Of a stretch of DNA of 64,000 bases, positions 54,549-64,000 are shown piece by piece (the stretch's first letter is position 1; each line of letters opens with the position of its first letter). The DNA is from Pictodentalium vernedei. Taxonomy: Eukaryota > Mollusca > Scaphopoda > Dentaliida > Dentaliidae. The notes under the pieces were generated by a model, which saw nothing but the letters and a program-made list of their open reading frames with translations, did no database searches and was not told the origin of the DNA. The DNA is taken from the NCBI GenBank assembly GCA_031216915.1, contig CM062289.1:446300910-446364909 (forward strand), given 5' to 3'. The translations under genes and the position numbers were made by a program.

Positions 54549-55105
54549 TTAATTGGTTTAGTGCCAGAAGCCACTATCAGGGCTTTCAAAAAAAATGAGG
54601 GCACCAGAGAAAAAGGCAAAATTTTCCCTGCTCATGTTTCATATTCAAACAGGTATAATATTTTGTGTATATAAATCTGTTGTGACCGTCTGAGCGATCG
54701 ATTCGGACTCCTGTGTTGTGTCCTTGGGCAAGGCACTTATGATGCTGTGTACTAAGGCGTACTGCACATCAGTGGTGCACATGCCTTCAACTAAACTAAC
54801 CTTGCCTGTGCTGCAGTGCTGAGTTACGATGTTGGGGAGCTGGCAGCTGCTCATCGTTGCTCTATGGTTCTCTCCAGGTACTCCAGCTTCCTCCACCCGT
54901 AAAACTGTCACGGTCATGATTAGCCATTGTGCATTGTGTTTAAGCCATTGTGACCTTAAACACCAATAAATAATAATAATATATAATTCTGATTTATTAC
55001 AAATTATTGGAAAGTGCCTGTGGCACTCTCCAATAATTTGTAATAGACCAAATTTTGAATAACAAAATCAAACCACCAAAAATAATCTAGCACTGAACCA
55101 GTTAA
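54549..55105. mobile_element. TTAA element I, copy 2, hosting an S SINE
   Basis: TTAATTGGTTTAGTGCCAG at the left, CTGAACCAGTTAA at the right, AGAAGCCACTATCAGGGCTT shared with copy 1. A SINE piece (about 54690-54985, TGTGTCCTTGGGCAAGGCAC to AATAAATAATAAT) lies inside. Hairpin ATTACAAATTATTGG / mirror with AAGTGCC at about 55005-55045. Confidence 0.75.
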
Positions 55106-55342
55106 GCATTACTGGTAGTTGTATTAACTTCTTGCATGCTGTTGGCGTATATTTCTACCCGGGACAAGAAATCTCTTGCCAATACAATTTTGGTTGCCGA
55201 CAACTAAATTTCCTCCTGTGGCCTTTTTGACCATTGATTTCTGGAGTTAAATTTACATGAAGTTTTCATCAAACCTAGTCATGGTTTGTCAATGCAGCCA
55301 TGACTCGATTTGATACGAGATATTCCTAAAATACTCACTGGG

Positions 55343-55473
55343 TTAACCCTTTACCTAACATGAAAAGCAGACCACAGTTGCAAACAAAATTCTTGAATAA
55401 CTAATTTTAGCTCACCTGGCCTAAAAGACCATGTGAGCTTTTCACATCTCTTTTCGGCCGTCATCGTCCGGCA

Positions 55474-55506
<33 letters not shown>

Positions 55507-55943
55507 TGTAACCTCCCCGCCGGTGTGAACCAAACTTGGCAGGAATGGTCTGTGGGAGGTCCTCTACAAACGGTCCTCATTTTGTTACCGTCAGATGAAA
55601 AATATGGCTTCCAGAGGCATTCTTTGATTCTGGTTGGTGGATTTTCAAAAATCTTTTCCCCTGAAACCGCCAGGCCAATTGTTTTGATACTTCCCCCTCT
55701 AAGCACCCCCTCCCCACAGGAAGTGGAGCAGTGCTTCTTTACTATGGTAAATAAGCTCTGTTTCACTGGTAAAATAGGACCCATGAGGTATAAACGATTG
55801 ACTGGCCTTGACGGTATCTCCAGGTTGTGGTCATGATTAGCCATTTACAGAAGTATGTGACCTTAAACACCAATAAATGAATAAATAATTAGTTTTTCCA
55901 GAAATTTTATTGCGTCTTCTGGTTGTGTTAAATAAAGGGTTAA
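55343..55943. mobile_element. Family B MITE, copy B5, hosting two insertions
   Basis: TTAACCCTTTACCTAACATG at the left; GTTAAATAAAGGGTTAA at the right. Between lie a TAGCTCACCTGGCC-type repeat (55409-55700, L-like) and a K SINE (55715-55895). Confidence 0.7.
55715..55895 (+). repeat. SINE-like repeat K, copy with tail
   Basis: AGTGGAGCAGTGCTTCTTTA, CTGTTTCACTGGTAAAATAG, TTGTGGTCATGATTAGCCAT and ATGTGACCTTAAACACCA, ending AATAAATGAATAAATAAT. The final part equals the S SINE tail. Confidence 0.7.
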
Positions 55944-56416
55944 CAAATTAACAATCAACCCATGGTTAGCAAAAATGTATTTTATCAACCCAATGTCACC
56001 TATTTATCCATGTTAGATTCCAAAAGACAGGATTTGTGTAATATAATATCCTACAAGATCACAGCATGATAAGAATGTCACAATAAAGTATTTCTCCTCT
56101 GAAATCTTCTTATTCATGTGAATTATTAACATGTTGTTTATCTCGTCATTTTATAAAAAGAATCTCAAAATACATCCTTTTTTATACAGAATTAATAGTT
56201 TCGTAGAAACCACGATAAGTGCTGGAGTTCTTGTTTACCGTATTTACTGTATGTATTGGGACAGCTAAAAATAATTATTTTCACAGGTGTCCCAATTCTT
56301 AGAAAATGGGAAAAGAACACAGCCTGGTCTTGATTTGAAGCTGAATAAAGTTGTGTGTGATTCATTTTCCATCACTATATACAAAAATCGTCCAATTTTT
56401 TTTATATTTTTATTTT

Positions 56417-56456
56417 TTGCTTCCAAAACATAAGCTATGTTTTGGAAGCAAAAAAT
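56417..56456. repeat. Short hairpin of B type
   Basis: TTTTGCTTCCAAAACATA pairs with TATGTTTTGGAAGCAAAA around AGC. It lies in AT-rich sequence with TTTTTAGTTACTCCAGAAT and GTGTCGTCTGC, as in B flanks. Confidence 0.65.
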
Positions 56457-56859
56457 GAAACTTTTTAGTTACTCCAGAATATTTTTTATGAGTGTCGTCT
56501 GCTACTAGCGACGGGTCAACTGGAAACAAATCTCCTGAATGTCCCAAACTTTAGAGCATAAAAAAAATATAGTTTTCTGGAAAAAATGTGTGTCCCAAAT
56601 CATAGAGTGTCCCAATACATAGAGTAAATATGGTACTGTGGTAAACTAGGACCATATATCCAATGCTTGCGGTGGAAGTTGCAAAAGTGAGCAGTATAGA
56701 AAAAAACGATGTGCTAAACTTGACTTCATATCAATGTTGCAATCATGATATAGCCGTAAGTGCTGAAATTGATCTTAAACACCAATAAATACAGAATTTC
56801 TAAACCTTGTTTGAGCCTTAGTAAACATCAGTAAAATCACTTGGTGAACTCCCTTTTTA

Positions 56860-57505
56860 TACCATGATTACCTATTCTACTATATATGAAAAGCCTATGA
56901 CATAAATTTTAACTTTACACACCAACCATGATGAACACGCCAGCGATGGGATTTCAATAGTAAAAATTTACACCTACAGTAGAACTACTTCCCCATTGAC
57001 CTTTGGTGACGTCGACCTGAATGCAAACTGGTCTAAATTTATTGCACGTTGCCTCGCGAAGAGTGAAATGGAAGTGGCAATTATTTATTACGTTTTTAAA
57101 TGGGTTTACCTCACAAGATGCCAAAAATTAACAAACATGCATTGTCTCATGTTAATAAAGCATGCATAACTCGAAATAGTATGTTATCATGTCATTAAAC
57201 CAAAAATGGCTCAATTTCTTTTTTTCATTTTGATTCGGCCATAAAATTGACAGCTGAAGTACAGCCCACCGATGCTCGTGTAAACAAAAACAGATTCGCT
57301 CGTATGTATGTCTGGTGCTCAGTAAAATCGAGAAAAATAATAACGACTTAATAATCTGACGATCATGGTATAAATAAAATATACCCAAAATAGCTTGATG
57401 TACCAAATGTTCATGCGCCGAAGGCTCACGGTTAACACTACTTCACCACTTGTGGTGAACATTTGGTACACCAAGCTACTATGGGTATATTCTATATATA
57501 AATTC
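56860..57505 (-). mobile_element. Element H, copy 2 (inverted)
   Basis: Reverse counterpart of 41478-42150: TATACCATGATTACCTATTC at the left, hairpin with CACCACTTGTGGTG near 57443-57457 and GCTACTATGGGTATATTC at the right. The two copies differ by numerous substitutions and small indels. Confidence 0.65.
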
Positions 57506-57549
57506 CATAGCAAATAACTGGGGCTTATATTGAATTTAGAGGACAAGGT

Positions 57550-57840
57550 TTATAAATTCTGTATAAACCAGGGATGAGCTTTTTCAGCGTTTTCTCTGAT
57601 TTCTGAGATTTTGTTTCCCCATTCACAGTGGATAATTTTCCCTCTTCTGTGCTTTTCGGTTTTAAATGAAAGATAACGGTGTCTGTCTTTCTTAAAATGC
57701 TTTTTTGACTCCTGTATCAAACCTATTAGGTTGGTATAATTTAAATTTAACAATTTTACCAAAACTCTATTTTTTAATAGGTTTGACGTCAAGAGATTTT
57801 TCTTCTGGCCTGGGCTCATGCCTGATATTGAAATTGTCAA
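57550..57840 (-). CDS. Unrecognised small ORF, 96 codons
   Basis: An open frame with a Lys-rich, protein-like composition (for example ESKKHFKKDRHRYLSFKTEK and HCEWGNKISEIRENAEKAHP). It has an ATG-equivalent start in the frame but no neighbours, splice sites or repeats supporting it. It may be a fragment of an old mobile element or chance. No function is proposed. Confidence 0.15.
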   Translation of the reverse strand: MTISISGMSPGQKKNLLTSNLLKNRVLVKLLNLNYTNLIGLIQESKKHFKKDRHRYLSFKTEKHRRGKIIHCEWGNKISEIRENAEKAHPWFIQNL

Positions 57841-58098
57841 CTCATTTGAGAGCTTTTATTTGCTGTAGACTCATGAACCCTATACCAAATGTAACTGGCC
57901 TGTGCTGTTCATATTAACTCTTAACCCGCTTAGTATTTTAAAGATGTTTTCATCAAATCTAGTCATGGCTGCTATATAGCAGGCCTGACTAGTTTTGATG
58001 AAAAATTTCTCTAAATTTAACTCAAGGAATCATTGGAGATAAAATGCATTCAGTGTACAGGAAGGATATTTGAATAAATGTGCTCAAATTATACTTGT

Positions 58099-58302
58099 TT
58101 AACCCTCTGCACACTGATGTAGAAATCTCTAAATTTCAAGCTGCTAATTTTTCCCATGATGCAACTTGGAATTTAACCAGTTCAATCTTGTTTGATGGAG
58201 CTCTGTCAAACAAGATTGAATTGGTTAATTTCCTAGTTGCATTATGGGAAATAATTGCATGTTGAAGTTTGAATATTTTGACACCAGAGTGCAGAGGGTT
58301 AA
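58099..58302. mobile_element. Family E TTAA MITE (204 bp), nearly full-length palindrome
   Basis: TTAACCCTCTGCACACTG at the left and AGTGCAGAGGGTTAA at the right. The whole element folds: TTCAATCTTGTTTGA pairs with TCAAACAAGATTGAA around TGGAGCTCTG, and outer parts pair imperfectly (AAATTTC...GAAGTTT). Confidence 0.85.
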
Positions 58303-58379
58303 GTGGCAAGAGAGATCCTGTCCTGGGCAGGAATATCTGCCAGCAAGTATGCAAGGAGTTAATCGCCACTTAAATTTCA

Positions 58380-58556
58380 TTCTTATTTTATTTTTTCTTT
58401 TAAAAAAAAGAGCTTATGGCTCTATTGAATGAGTTTGTGAGCTCAAACCACTGAGAGGTCATAAGCTATGTTTTGAGACAAAAAAAGGAAAATGGTTAAT
58501 TATTTGGGAAATGTTTTTGCAAATGTCATGTTGTATTTAAGTTGGGTATGGGGTTA
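58380..58556. repeat. Degraded family B-like MITE
   Basis: AGCTTATGGCTCTATTGAAT and CCACTGAGAGGTCATAAGCT form imperfect arms; GTTTTGAGACAAAAAAAGG follows; right end TTGGGTATGGGGTTAA. Confidence 0.6.
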
Positions 58557-58884
58557 AAGGATCAGTCTAGCTTGAACATTTGTAATTTGTTCATGCTTAA
58601 TTTTTAAATTTCAATATTGTTAATATTGTATTGATCTTCGACGAATCGAAGAAATTGGATGAAAAAATCTCTCTTGTTTGGAACGGAGAGGTAAGTTTTT
58701 TGTAGCATTTGATCCCCTCTGTTAAGGATATATATTTTCTGTCTATCAATTGTGATTTATGTTGACATTTGTCGACAACTATTTGTTTTGTTTGAATATT
58801 AAAAATGGTGCTAAATTTTGTTTTTCTTGTATTTTTGTGGGTAAAAATCTCAAAATGGAGTATGCCACATAATTATTGACCCTT

Positions 58885-59253
58885 TAGGCCTAAAAAAATA
58901 GAAATCTGTTTCTCAGGCCCTCCCGCATGGCTCTTTCGGCTGCCATATGCTCTCTTTTTAAAACCAATGTAAACTTGAAAAAAATAAAAATTAATATCTG
59001 ATATTTTACCCAAGTTAAAAAAATTGATAAATTTGTCCCTTGAGTACAAGAAGGCATTGCAAAGCCTTCTTGCTCTCAAGGGACGAAATACACCACCATT
59101 CATGCCATTCCATAGATTGAGGCCTAAAACATAAACCAAGAACATGAACTTTTGATGGCAAAGAAATAATTACAGAAATAAAAAAACGCTCACCTGCATA
59201 AAATTTTACCAATAATGGCCTGAGAAACAGAAGATCTACTTTGTGTGGCCTTA
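58885..59253. mobile_element. Family F MITE, copy 3 (about 370 bp)
   Basis: TAGGCCTAAAAAAATAGAAA at the left; GGCCTGAGAAACAGAAGATC and TGTGTGGCCTTA at the right. The centre (AAGAAGGCATTGCAAAGCCT) has lost part of the hairpin loop seen in other copies. Confidence 0.82.
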
Positions 59254-59705
59254 CAGAATGATGGAAAGAAATCAAACCACTAAGGTATACAACAATTGTC
59301 ATTCAAGCTTTATTTTCAATTTAGGGGTCTAAAACGCAGCTTTTGTCCCCTGATTGAAACTAACTCATCAAACTTGTTTCAGTAGACTATTTTAGCATTC
59401 TGCCATCTCAACATCCAGGATATGAATTGCCCCTGCAAACCACTTTTGTTGATAAACATTGCTCAAAACACTTTATCACTACTGAAAGAGAAGCAATAAA
59501 AATGGCCTTGAATTTGACTAAGGGTCACTCAAGATCGTGAAATCCTGGTAAATGTGTCAAAAGGACATGAAAAGCCTTGAATATTCACGAAATAGAAATG
59601 CTGAGAAAAAAACGTAATCATATATGTGACATAACTATATACCAGAAGTTTTATATACCAGAGTGATGTTAGTGAAGTCAAAGCCCAAACAAGATGCTTC
59701 TGGAC

Positions 59706-59751
59706 ATTACCCCATCCTCCCACTTTGTAAGGAAGTGGGAGGAGGGGTAAT
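59706..59751. repeat. Hairpin
   Basis: ATTACCCCATCCTCCCACTT pairs with AAGTGGGAGGAGGGGTAAT around TGTAAGG. Adjacent to the start of the 59.8 kb array. Confidence 0.85.
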
Positions 59752-60599
59752 GACCGAAGGTCTTAGTTGTCTCTGAAAAAATTGGATCCCAGAGTTAATA
59801 TTTGGGCTTTATATTGGCGCCCAAAGTTTATCTCAATGCAATATGCTGGAATCATCTTCTTCAGAGCCACCAGTCAAAATCCTTTCATTCTTGGGATACA
59901 ACATCTCTGGGGGGGGGGGGGCAGATTCAAGGTTGTTTAAATAGAGTACCTGGGTTGATATTTGGGCTCCCTATGGAAGCCCGAATTTTAACTTGATACA
60001 ATATGATGGAATTTCTTCAAACATCTTCTTCAGTATCGTTTCATATTTAGTGTACAAGATCTCTTGGTCGGTCAAATCAAATTGGTCCCTGGGTTTATAT
60101 TTTGGCTCCCTATGGGAGTCCCAGGGACCAGATTTGAACAAACGTGAATCTGACGCCCCTAGAGATGTTGTATACCTGGGTTAATATTCAGTCTCTGTTG
60201 GGGCGCCCAAAGTTTAACTTGGTGCATGATGTGAAATATTCTTTAAAAATCTTCAGATCCACCAGTGAAAATATTTTTATATTTGGTATCCAACATCTGA
60301 AGAAGTTGTGGGAGAGTTGTTGATTAACTCAGGGACCCATCAGGAACTTGAATCTGATACCCACCCCCCCCCCCCCCCACCCCCCACTTTACCAAAAAAT
60401 GTGAAGTAGTTTTTCTTTGCACCTGAAATGCTGTTGTGAAACACTTTATCACAAGATCTGTCCCTTATCTGACTGATAAACTCATACTATAAAAGCATTA
60501 AACCATGACCAAAACATTCATAAAAGGAGTCACAAAGATACAGCTTTATTATCTTACAATCAACATCTATTTTGTCTGTATTAACTCCGCAACTGTCGT

Positions 60600-60645
60600 G
60601 TATCTGACCCCCTGATACAGATGTTTGTATCAGGGGGTCGGATAC
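60600..60645. repeat. Hairpin
   Basis: GTATCTGACCCCCTGATAC pairs with GTATCAGGGGGTCGGATAC around AGATGTTT. Confidence 0.85.
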
Positions 60646-60761
60646 AAGCACGTTCCTTTCGCGTGAGTTCCATTTTTTTTCTTTTCATCCGTACGAATAA
60701 ATAGCTTGTTATATATTCATCTACATTCTTGACTTATCCCCAATATATTGTAAGATAAAAT

Positions 60762-60916
60762 GATTATTACCATTATGTGGATGTACAAAATATGTATCCG
60801 AGTCTCGCTCCGGGTTCTAAGGGTAGATCACGACTTGTCGTGATCTGCCCTTAGAACAGGGAGTTCAACAATGATACATATACATACATATTTTGTACAT
60901 CCACATAATGGTAATC
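60762..60916. repeat. Two-stem hairpin (155 bp)
   Basis: Outer arms: GATTATTACCATTATGTGGA and on to ATATGTAT, pairing with the mirrored sequence ending at 60916. Inner arms: GTTCTAAGGGTAGATCACGA pairs with TCGTGATCTGCCCTTAGAAC around CTTG. Confidence 0.9.
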
Positions 60917-60945
60917 TTCTTTCTATACTATATTTTAGAACGTCT

Positions 60946-60991
60946 GTCTGTCTCTCTCCCTGTCTGTCTGTCTCTCTCTCTCTCTCTCTGT
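60946..60991. repeat. (TCTG)n/(TC)n microsatellite
   Basis: Mixed TCTG and TC tract. Confidence 0.9.
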
Positions 60992-61049
60992 CCGCTATAG
61001 AAATGAATATGGGGCCATCCAGAGTGCCCAAAATGGGTCTACTAGGGGT

Positions 61050-61535
61050 ACTTATTTATGGCGGAGGTCCTCGTCAGGTTTAAAAAAGTGTGCGGGGTGG
61101 GGGCAGGGAGGGGCATCGAAAGTTATGAGCAAATTTTTTTTCACCGATATAGGTCTTCAAAGGGGTCTACTTAGGGTAACTTTTTATCAGGAATCTAATG
61201 GTGGTGTTTAAAAAAGTGGCGGGGTGGGGAGGGGCAAAATTGATGGATTTCACCGATATAGGTCCTCAAAGGGGTCTACTAGGGGTAACTGTTTACCAGG
61301 AATCTAATGGTGGGGGTTTGGGGCCGAGTGTGCCGCCCGTAGGGTGGGCTGGGTCATAAAATATGCAGCCCCTATTTTGGGTAAGGAATCTAATGGTGGT
61401 GTTTAAAAAAGTGCCGGGAGTGGGGAGGGGCTAAATTGATGGATTTCACTGATATAGGTCCTCAAAGGGATCTACTAGGGGTAACTTTTTACCAGGAATT
61501 TAATGGTGGGGGTTTAAAAAGTGACAGGATTGAAG
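61050..61535. repeat. Tandem repeat of about 115-120 bp, roughly four units
   Basis: GGGTCTACTAGGGGTAACTT, CAGGAATCTAATGGTGG, TTTAAAAAAGTG(C/G)CGGGG and TTCACCGATATAGGTC recur in order, with partial units. Confidence 0.8.
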
Positions 61536-62051
61536 GCCCCGCCAATCCAGACACACTTGTGTACCCTTCATTGCACAATGTTCATACATAGGCTGGCCAT
61601 AATGGTGCAGTGACAGGGCTTGTGCTTTTGGGTCAAAGATCAAGGTCACTTACTGTAAATAATTTGTTTTCTGTGCACAAAACTATAATTTTATACACAG
61701 ATTGTCTATAAGGTGTCGGTGATTGGAACTGTGTTTGGAGTCAAGTTCAAGGTCACAGTTACTATAAATAAATGTTTGTTTTTATCTTTTACAGAACTAC
61801 CAGTCCCAAGCCCATTTCTTAACTTGGTGAAATATGAGGAATAATCTTTAAAAATAATCTTCTCTAGAACCACCTCTCAGAATCTTGTGGTTTTGGGGAC
61901 ACAACACCCTGAGCCGAGTCAGATGCCAGTTTGTTCGAATCAGATCCCTGGGTTCATGTTTGGGCTCCCCAATATGAGGAATGTTATTTAAAAATGTTTT
62001 TCTCCAGATCCACCAATTGGAATCATTTGGTATTTGGTGTATAAAACATCC

Positions 62052-62289
62052 TTAATCCTTTACCCAACGCAGACGATATCAAAATTTGTTATTTTAAATA
62101 TATTTTTAATTTTTTTCAAGCAATTTCAACAAAACCATTTCATGTGACCCCTCTTTGGAACGAGCTCGTTCCAAAGAGGGGTCACCTGATATGGTTTTGT
62201 TGAAATTTTTCCAAAAATAATATTTTTTCAGCTGCTGAATTTGCATATTACGCGGACGGATGCGGGCGATTCGTTGGGTAAAGGGTTAA
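62052..62289. mobile_element. Family A MITE, copy A10 (238 bp)
   Basis: TTAATCCTTTACCCAACG / TTGGGTAAAGGGTTAA. Perfect inner palindrome CTTTGGAACGAGCTCGTTCC-type with the copy-specific CTTTGG / CCAAAG on both arms and no extra loop. It splits an L-array unit (AACATCC|TTAA|AAGTATAAAATTC). Confidence 0.9.
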
Positions 62290-62449
62290 AAGTATAAAAT
62301 TCAAGTTTATTCAATCAAGTCTCTCTGGGTTAATATTTTGGCACCATATGGGAGACTGGATTTTTACTTTGTGAAGCATGAAGAATAATCTTCCAACAAT
62401 CTTCGCAAGAACTGCCAATCAGAGTGTTTTAATATTCCCATATTAGAAG

Positions 62450-63436
62450 GTGCTGAATGATAGTTCACCTCTCAACTGGTCTGTCCATGTTGATGGGGGC
62501 TGCATTCGGCTCACCATCAAATCCAGCAAGAACCCTCCTCGGGTAGTTGTAGTACCTTACACGTTGGCTTCCCACAGTGGTCCAAACCCGAGGAAGGTCC
62601 AAGACACCAAGTCTGGAATATCTGAAAAGGGCCTACAGGAACAATAAGAAGAGAAGGAAAACACCAGACGCAAGGGCAGATGGACTCATGGTTGGGAAGG
62701 AGAAGAGCAGAGATAGTAAAGCAGGAGAAGGAGAGGAAGACTATTGTCCAACTGTCTCCACCACCTACCCCGCCTTCTTCGATCTACGCCTCTTACACAG
62801 AAGAGGTTAACCCTTTACCTAACAAATCGCCCGCATCCACCCGCATAATATGCAAATTCAGCAGTTGAAAAAATTTTATTGTTTCAAAAACTTTCAACAA
62901 AACCATATCATGTGACTCCTTGTTGGAACGAGCTTGTCGAGCTCGTTCCAACGAGGGGTCACATGATATGGTTTTGTTGAAATTTTTTGAAAAAATAAAC
63001 AAAATGATATTTAAAATAATAAATTATGATATCGTCTGTGTTGGCTAAAGGGTTAAATGGCAAGGAGGAGGAGGAAGGTAAGATGAAAGTCCACCAATCT
63101 GGAGGCGTATCTCCTATTGGCTCCAACCAATCCAGCTTCTACTCCAAAAGCTCCACCCAATCCATACCCTCAGACTCCAAGGAGGAAGAAGAACCCTATG
63201 ACTTAGACTACAGAAGCATGCCATGGGACGACTTCCCGAAGGCACTAGATAAATCCAGCATTAGGGATCATGGCGACCTAAAAATAAACTGGATCGGCTC
63301 CACAATAAAAAACATCAATATGATCCAAAACTTCTACAAAGAATCATTCCAAACAATGCTGCTACAAAACTTTACCAGAAAACAGCTAAATGCTCACAAA
63401 AGCAATTGGCAACCAGAAGTTCCACCACTTCATTAA
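62450..63436 (+). pseudogene. Unrecognised coding remnant interrupted by MITE A11
   Basis: Two protein-like stretches flank A11. Upstream (62577-62806) a frame encodes a basic segment (SLEYLKRAYRNNKKRRKTPD). Downstream (63057-63436) a 120-odd codon frame has GGVSPIGSNQSSFYSKSSTQ, acidic EEEEPYDLDYRSMPWDDFPK and NMIQNFYKESFQTMLLQNFT, ending at TAA 63436. Frames on the two sides do not join simply after removing the MITE, so other indels must exist. No family is recognised; it may be a structural-protein or ORF1-like piece of an old mobile element. Confidence 0.4.
62807..63056. mobile_element. Family A MITE, copy A11 (250 bp, inverted orientation)
   Basis: TTAACCCTTTACCTAACAAA at the left, TTGGCTAAAGGGTTAA at the right. 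Palindrome GTTGGAACGAGCTTG / mirror with one mismatch (AGCTT against AGCTC). Confidence 0.9.
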
Positions 63437-63577
63437 AGGCTCCTCCTAAATCTTCAAATTATTTTCTCTGTTATATGCCCAGACAAGACACATTCTACTG
63501 TAAAAGACGGTTGAAAAGGGCTTGCTCAATACCGTCCCAGCATGCCTTTGGCGAGAAAAAACTATTTATTTTGGACA
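63437..63577. other. Tail of the coding remnant, no clear feature
   Basis: Non-repetitive sequence between the stop at 63436 and MITE B2; probably part of the same old element. Confidence 0.35.
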
Positions 63578-63823
63578 TTAACCCTTCACCTAACACGAAA
63601 TGCAGACAACACATGTAAAATTCTTGAACAACTAATTTTTTTCAATTTTTGCTCAAAAACAAAGCTTATGACCCCTCATTGGAACAAGCTCGTTGAGCTT
63701 GTTCCAATGAGAGGACATAAGCTGTGTTTTTGAGACAAAAAGTGAAAAAAATGTTAAAAATTGGATGGTGATTTTTGTGAATAGCGCTGGCCGGTTTGGT
63801 CGATATGTTAGGTGAAGGGTTAA
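63578..63823. mobile_element. Family B TTAA MITE, copy B2 (246 bp)
   Basis: TTAACCCTTCACCTAACACG at the left and TTAGGTGAAGGGTTAA at the right: even the terminal variant (TTCACC/GGTGAA) matches between ends. Palindrome CATTGGAACAAGCTC with the matching variant AGCTTGTTCCAATG on the other arm. Confidence 0.9.
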
Positions 63824-64000
63824 TTGTCATTGATTGGTAATCAAGGTTCTTTTATGGAACATCATAAATAAACCTTCAGCTTTACAAAAGCTATCATTTC
63901 ACTAGATGAATACTTAACACCATTGGCCCGTTAGTCCAGTACGTCAACAGTAATTAAGTAATGAATCTTTTTGTATCCGAGTCCAACAACAGGTGTTGTA

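Larger units (their letters stand above)
59765..62430. repeat. Degraded L-type array with hairpins, other tandem repeats and one MITE
   Basis: Array units recur at 59780-60370, 61795-62050 and 62290-62420 (TTGGGCTCCCTATGGGAG, AGATCCACCAGT, TTGGTATACAACATC and variants). Between are hairpins (60600-60645, 60762-60916), a 61.05-61.53 kb tandem repeat and MITE A10. Boundaries are not defined. Confidence 0.55.

Noticed and set aside
63026-63436. Viral structural protein fragment
   Set aside because: The composition alone is suggestive, but no family motif could be recognised, so no viral call is made.

Overview
The window is eukaryotic nuclear DNA: GT-AG spliced exons separated by 4 to 14 kb introns, AT-rich sequence and many layers of transposable elements. 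Repeat types such as pearl/DINE-like tandem cores next to tetranucleotide arrays, GTCCGTCC-rich repeats, and elements that open with a GCTCACCTGAGC-like motif and close with a CCTCTTGTT-like motif resemble those of bivalve molluscs. A bivalve, or at least a marine mollusc, is my inference and not proven.

Host gene. Five exons on the + strand (12859-12939, 25791-25946, 39529-39693, 43698-43846, 45917-46057) join in frame and encode the last 229 residues of a protein that I do not recognise. It has a basic nuclear-localisation-like stretch and ends in an acidic tail. A possible poly(A) signal lies at 46211. Upstream exons are missing or lie left of the window.

DIRS elements. Three copies of one DIRS-type tyrosine-recombinase retrotransposon lie in the gene's introns or upstream of its first visible exon, all on the + strand: DIRS-a (4979-12111), DIRS-c (15915-22787, old and deleted) and DIRS-b (27129-34241, nearly intact). 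Each has about 189 bp inverted terminal repeats and an 88 bp internal complementary region that joins the two ends. The coding order is gag, then RT/RNase H/methyltransferase-like, then tyrosine recombinase. DIRS-a has one gag stop and one frameshift in the recombinase; DIRS-b has a single gag stop; DIRS-c lacks the RT core and carries a tandem duplication of about 1.08 kb in gag.

Other repeats, left to right: a LINE 3' end (1-1371); a 2.25 kb hAT-like element (1436-3682); repeats around DIRS-a (3.8-12.4 kb); a pearl-like element inside a TTAA MITE (13.4-14.7 kb); a pearl-like array element inside another MITE (23.4-25.3 kb); an 18-period 167 bp tandem array (34.5-37.5 kb); dense hairpin MITEs (37.5-45 kb, 49-52.6 kb, 55-59 kb, 62-63.8 kb); a SINE cluster (46.5-55 kb); a second hAT-like element with a 65 bp perfect-type hairpin (48340-48868); and degraded arrays and hairpins (59.7-62.4 kb).

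The most unusual signal is a set of TTAA-flanked MITEs (families A and B here) with large central palindromes. Within one copy the two arms match each other even where copies differ, and related hairpin cores occur inside elements with different terminal repeats. This suggests arm-to-arm correction or cassette exchange. Several nested insertions give exact boundaries and a relative order of events. All family letters are my own labels.
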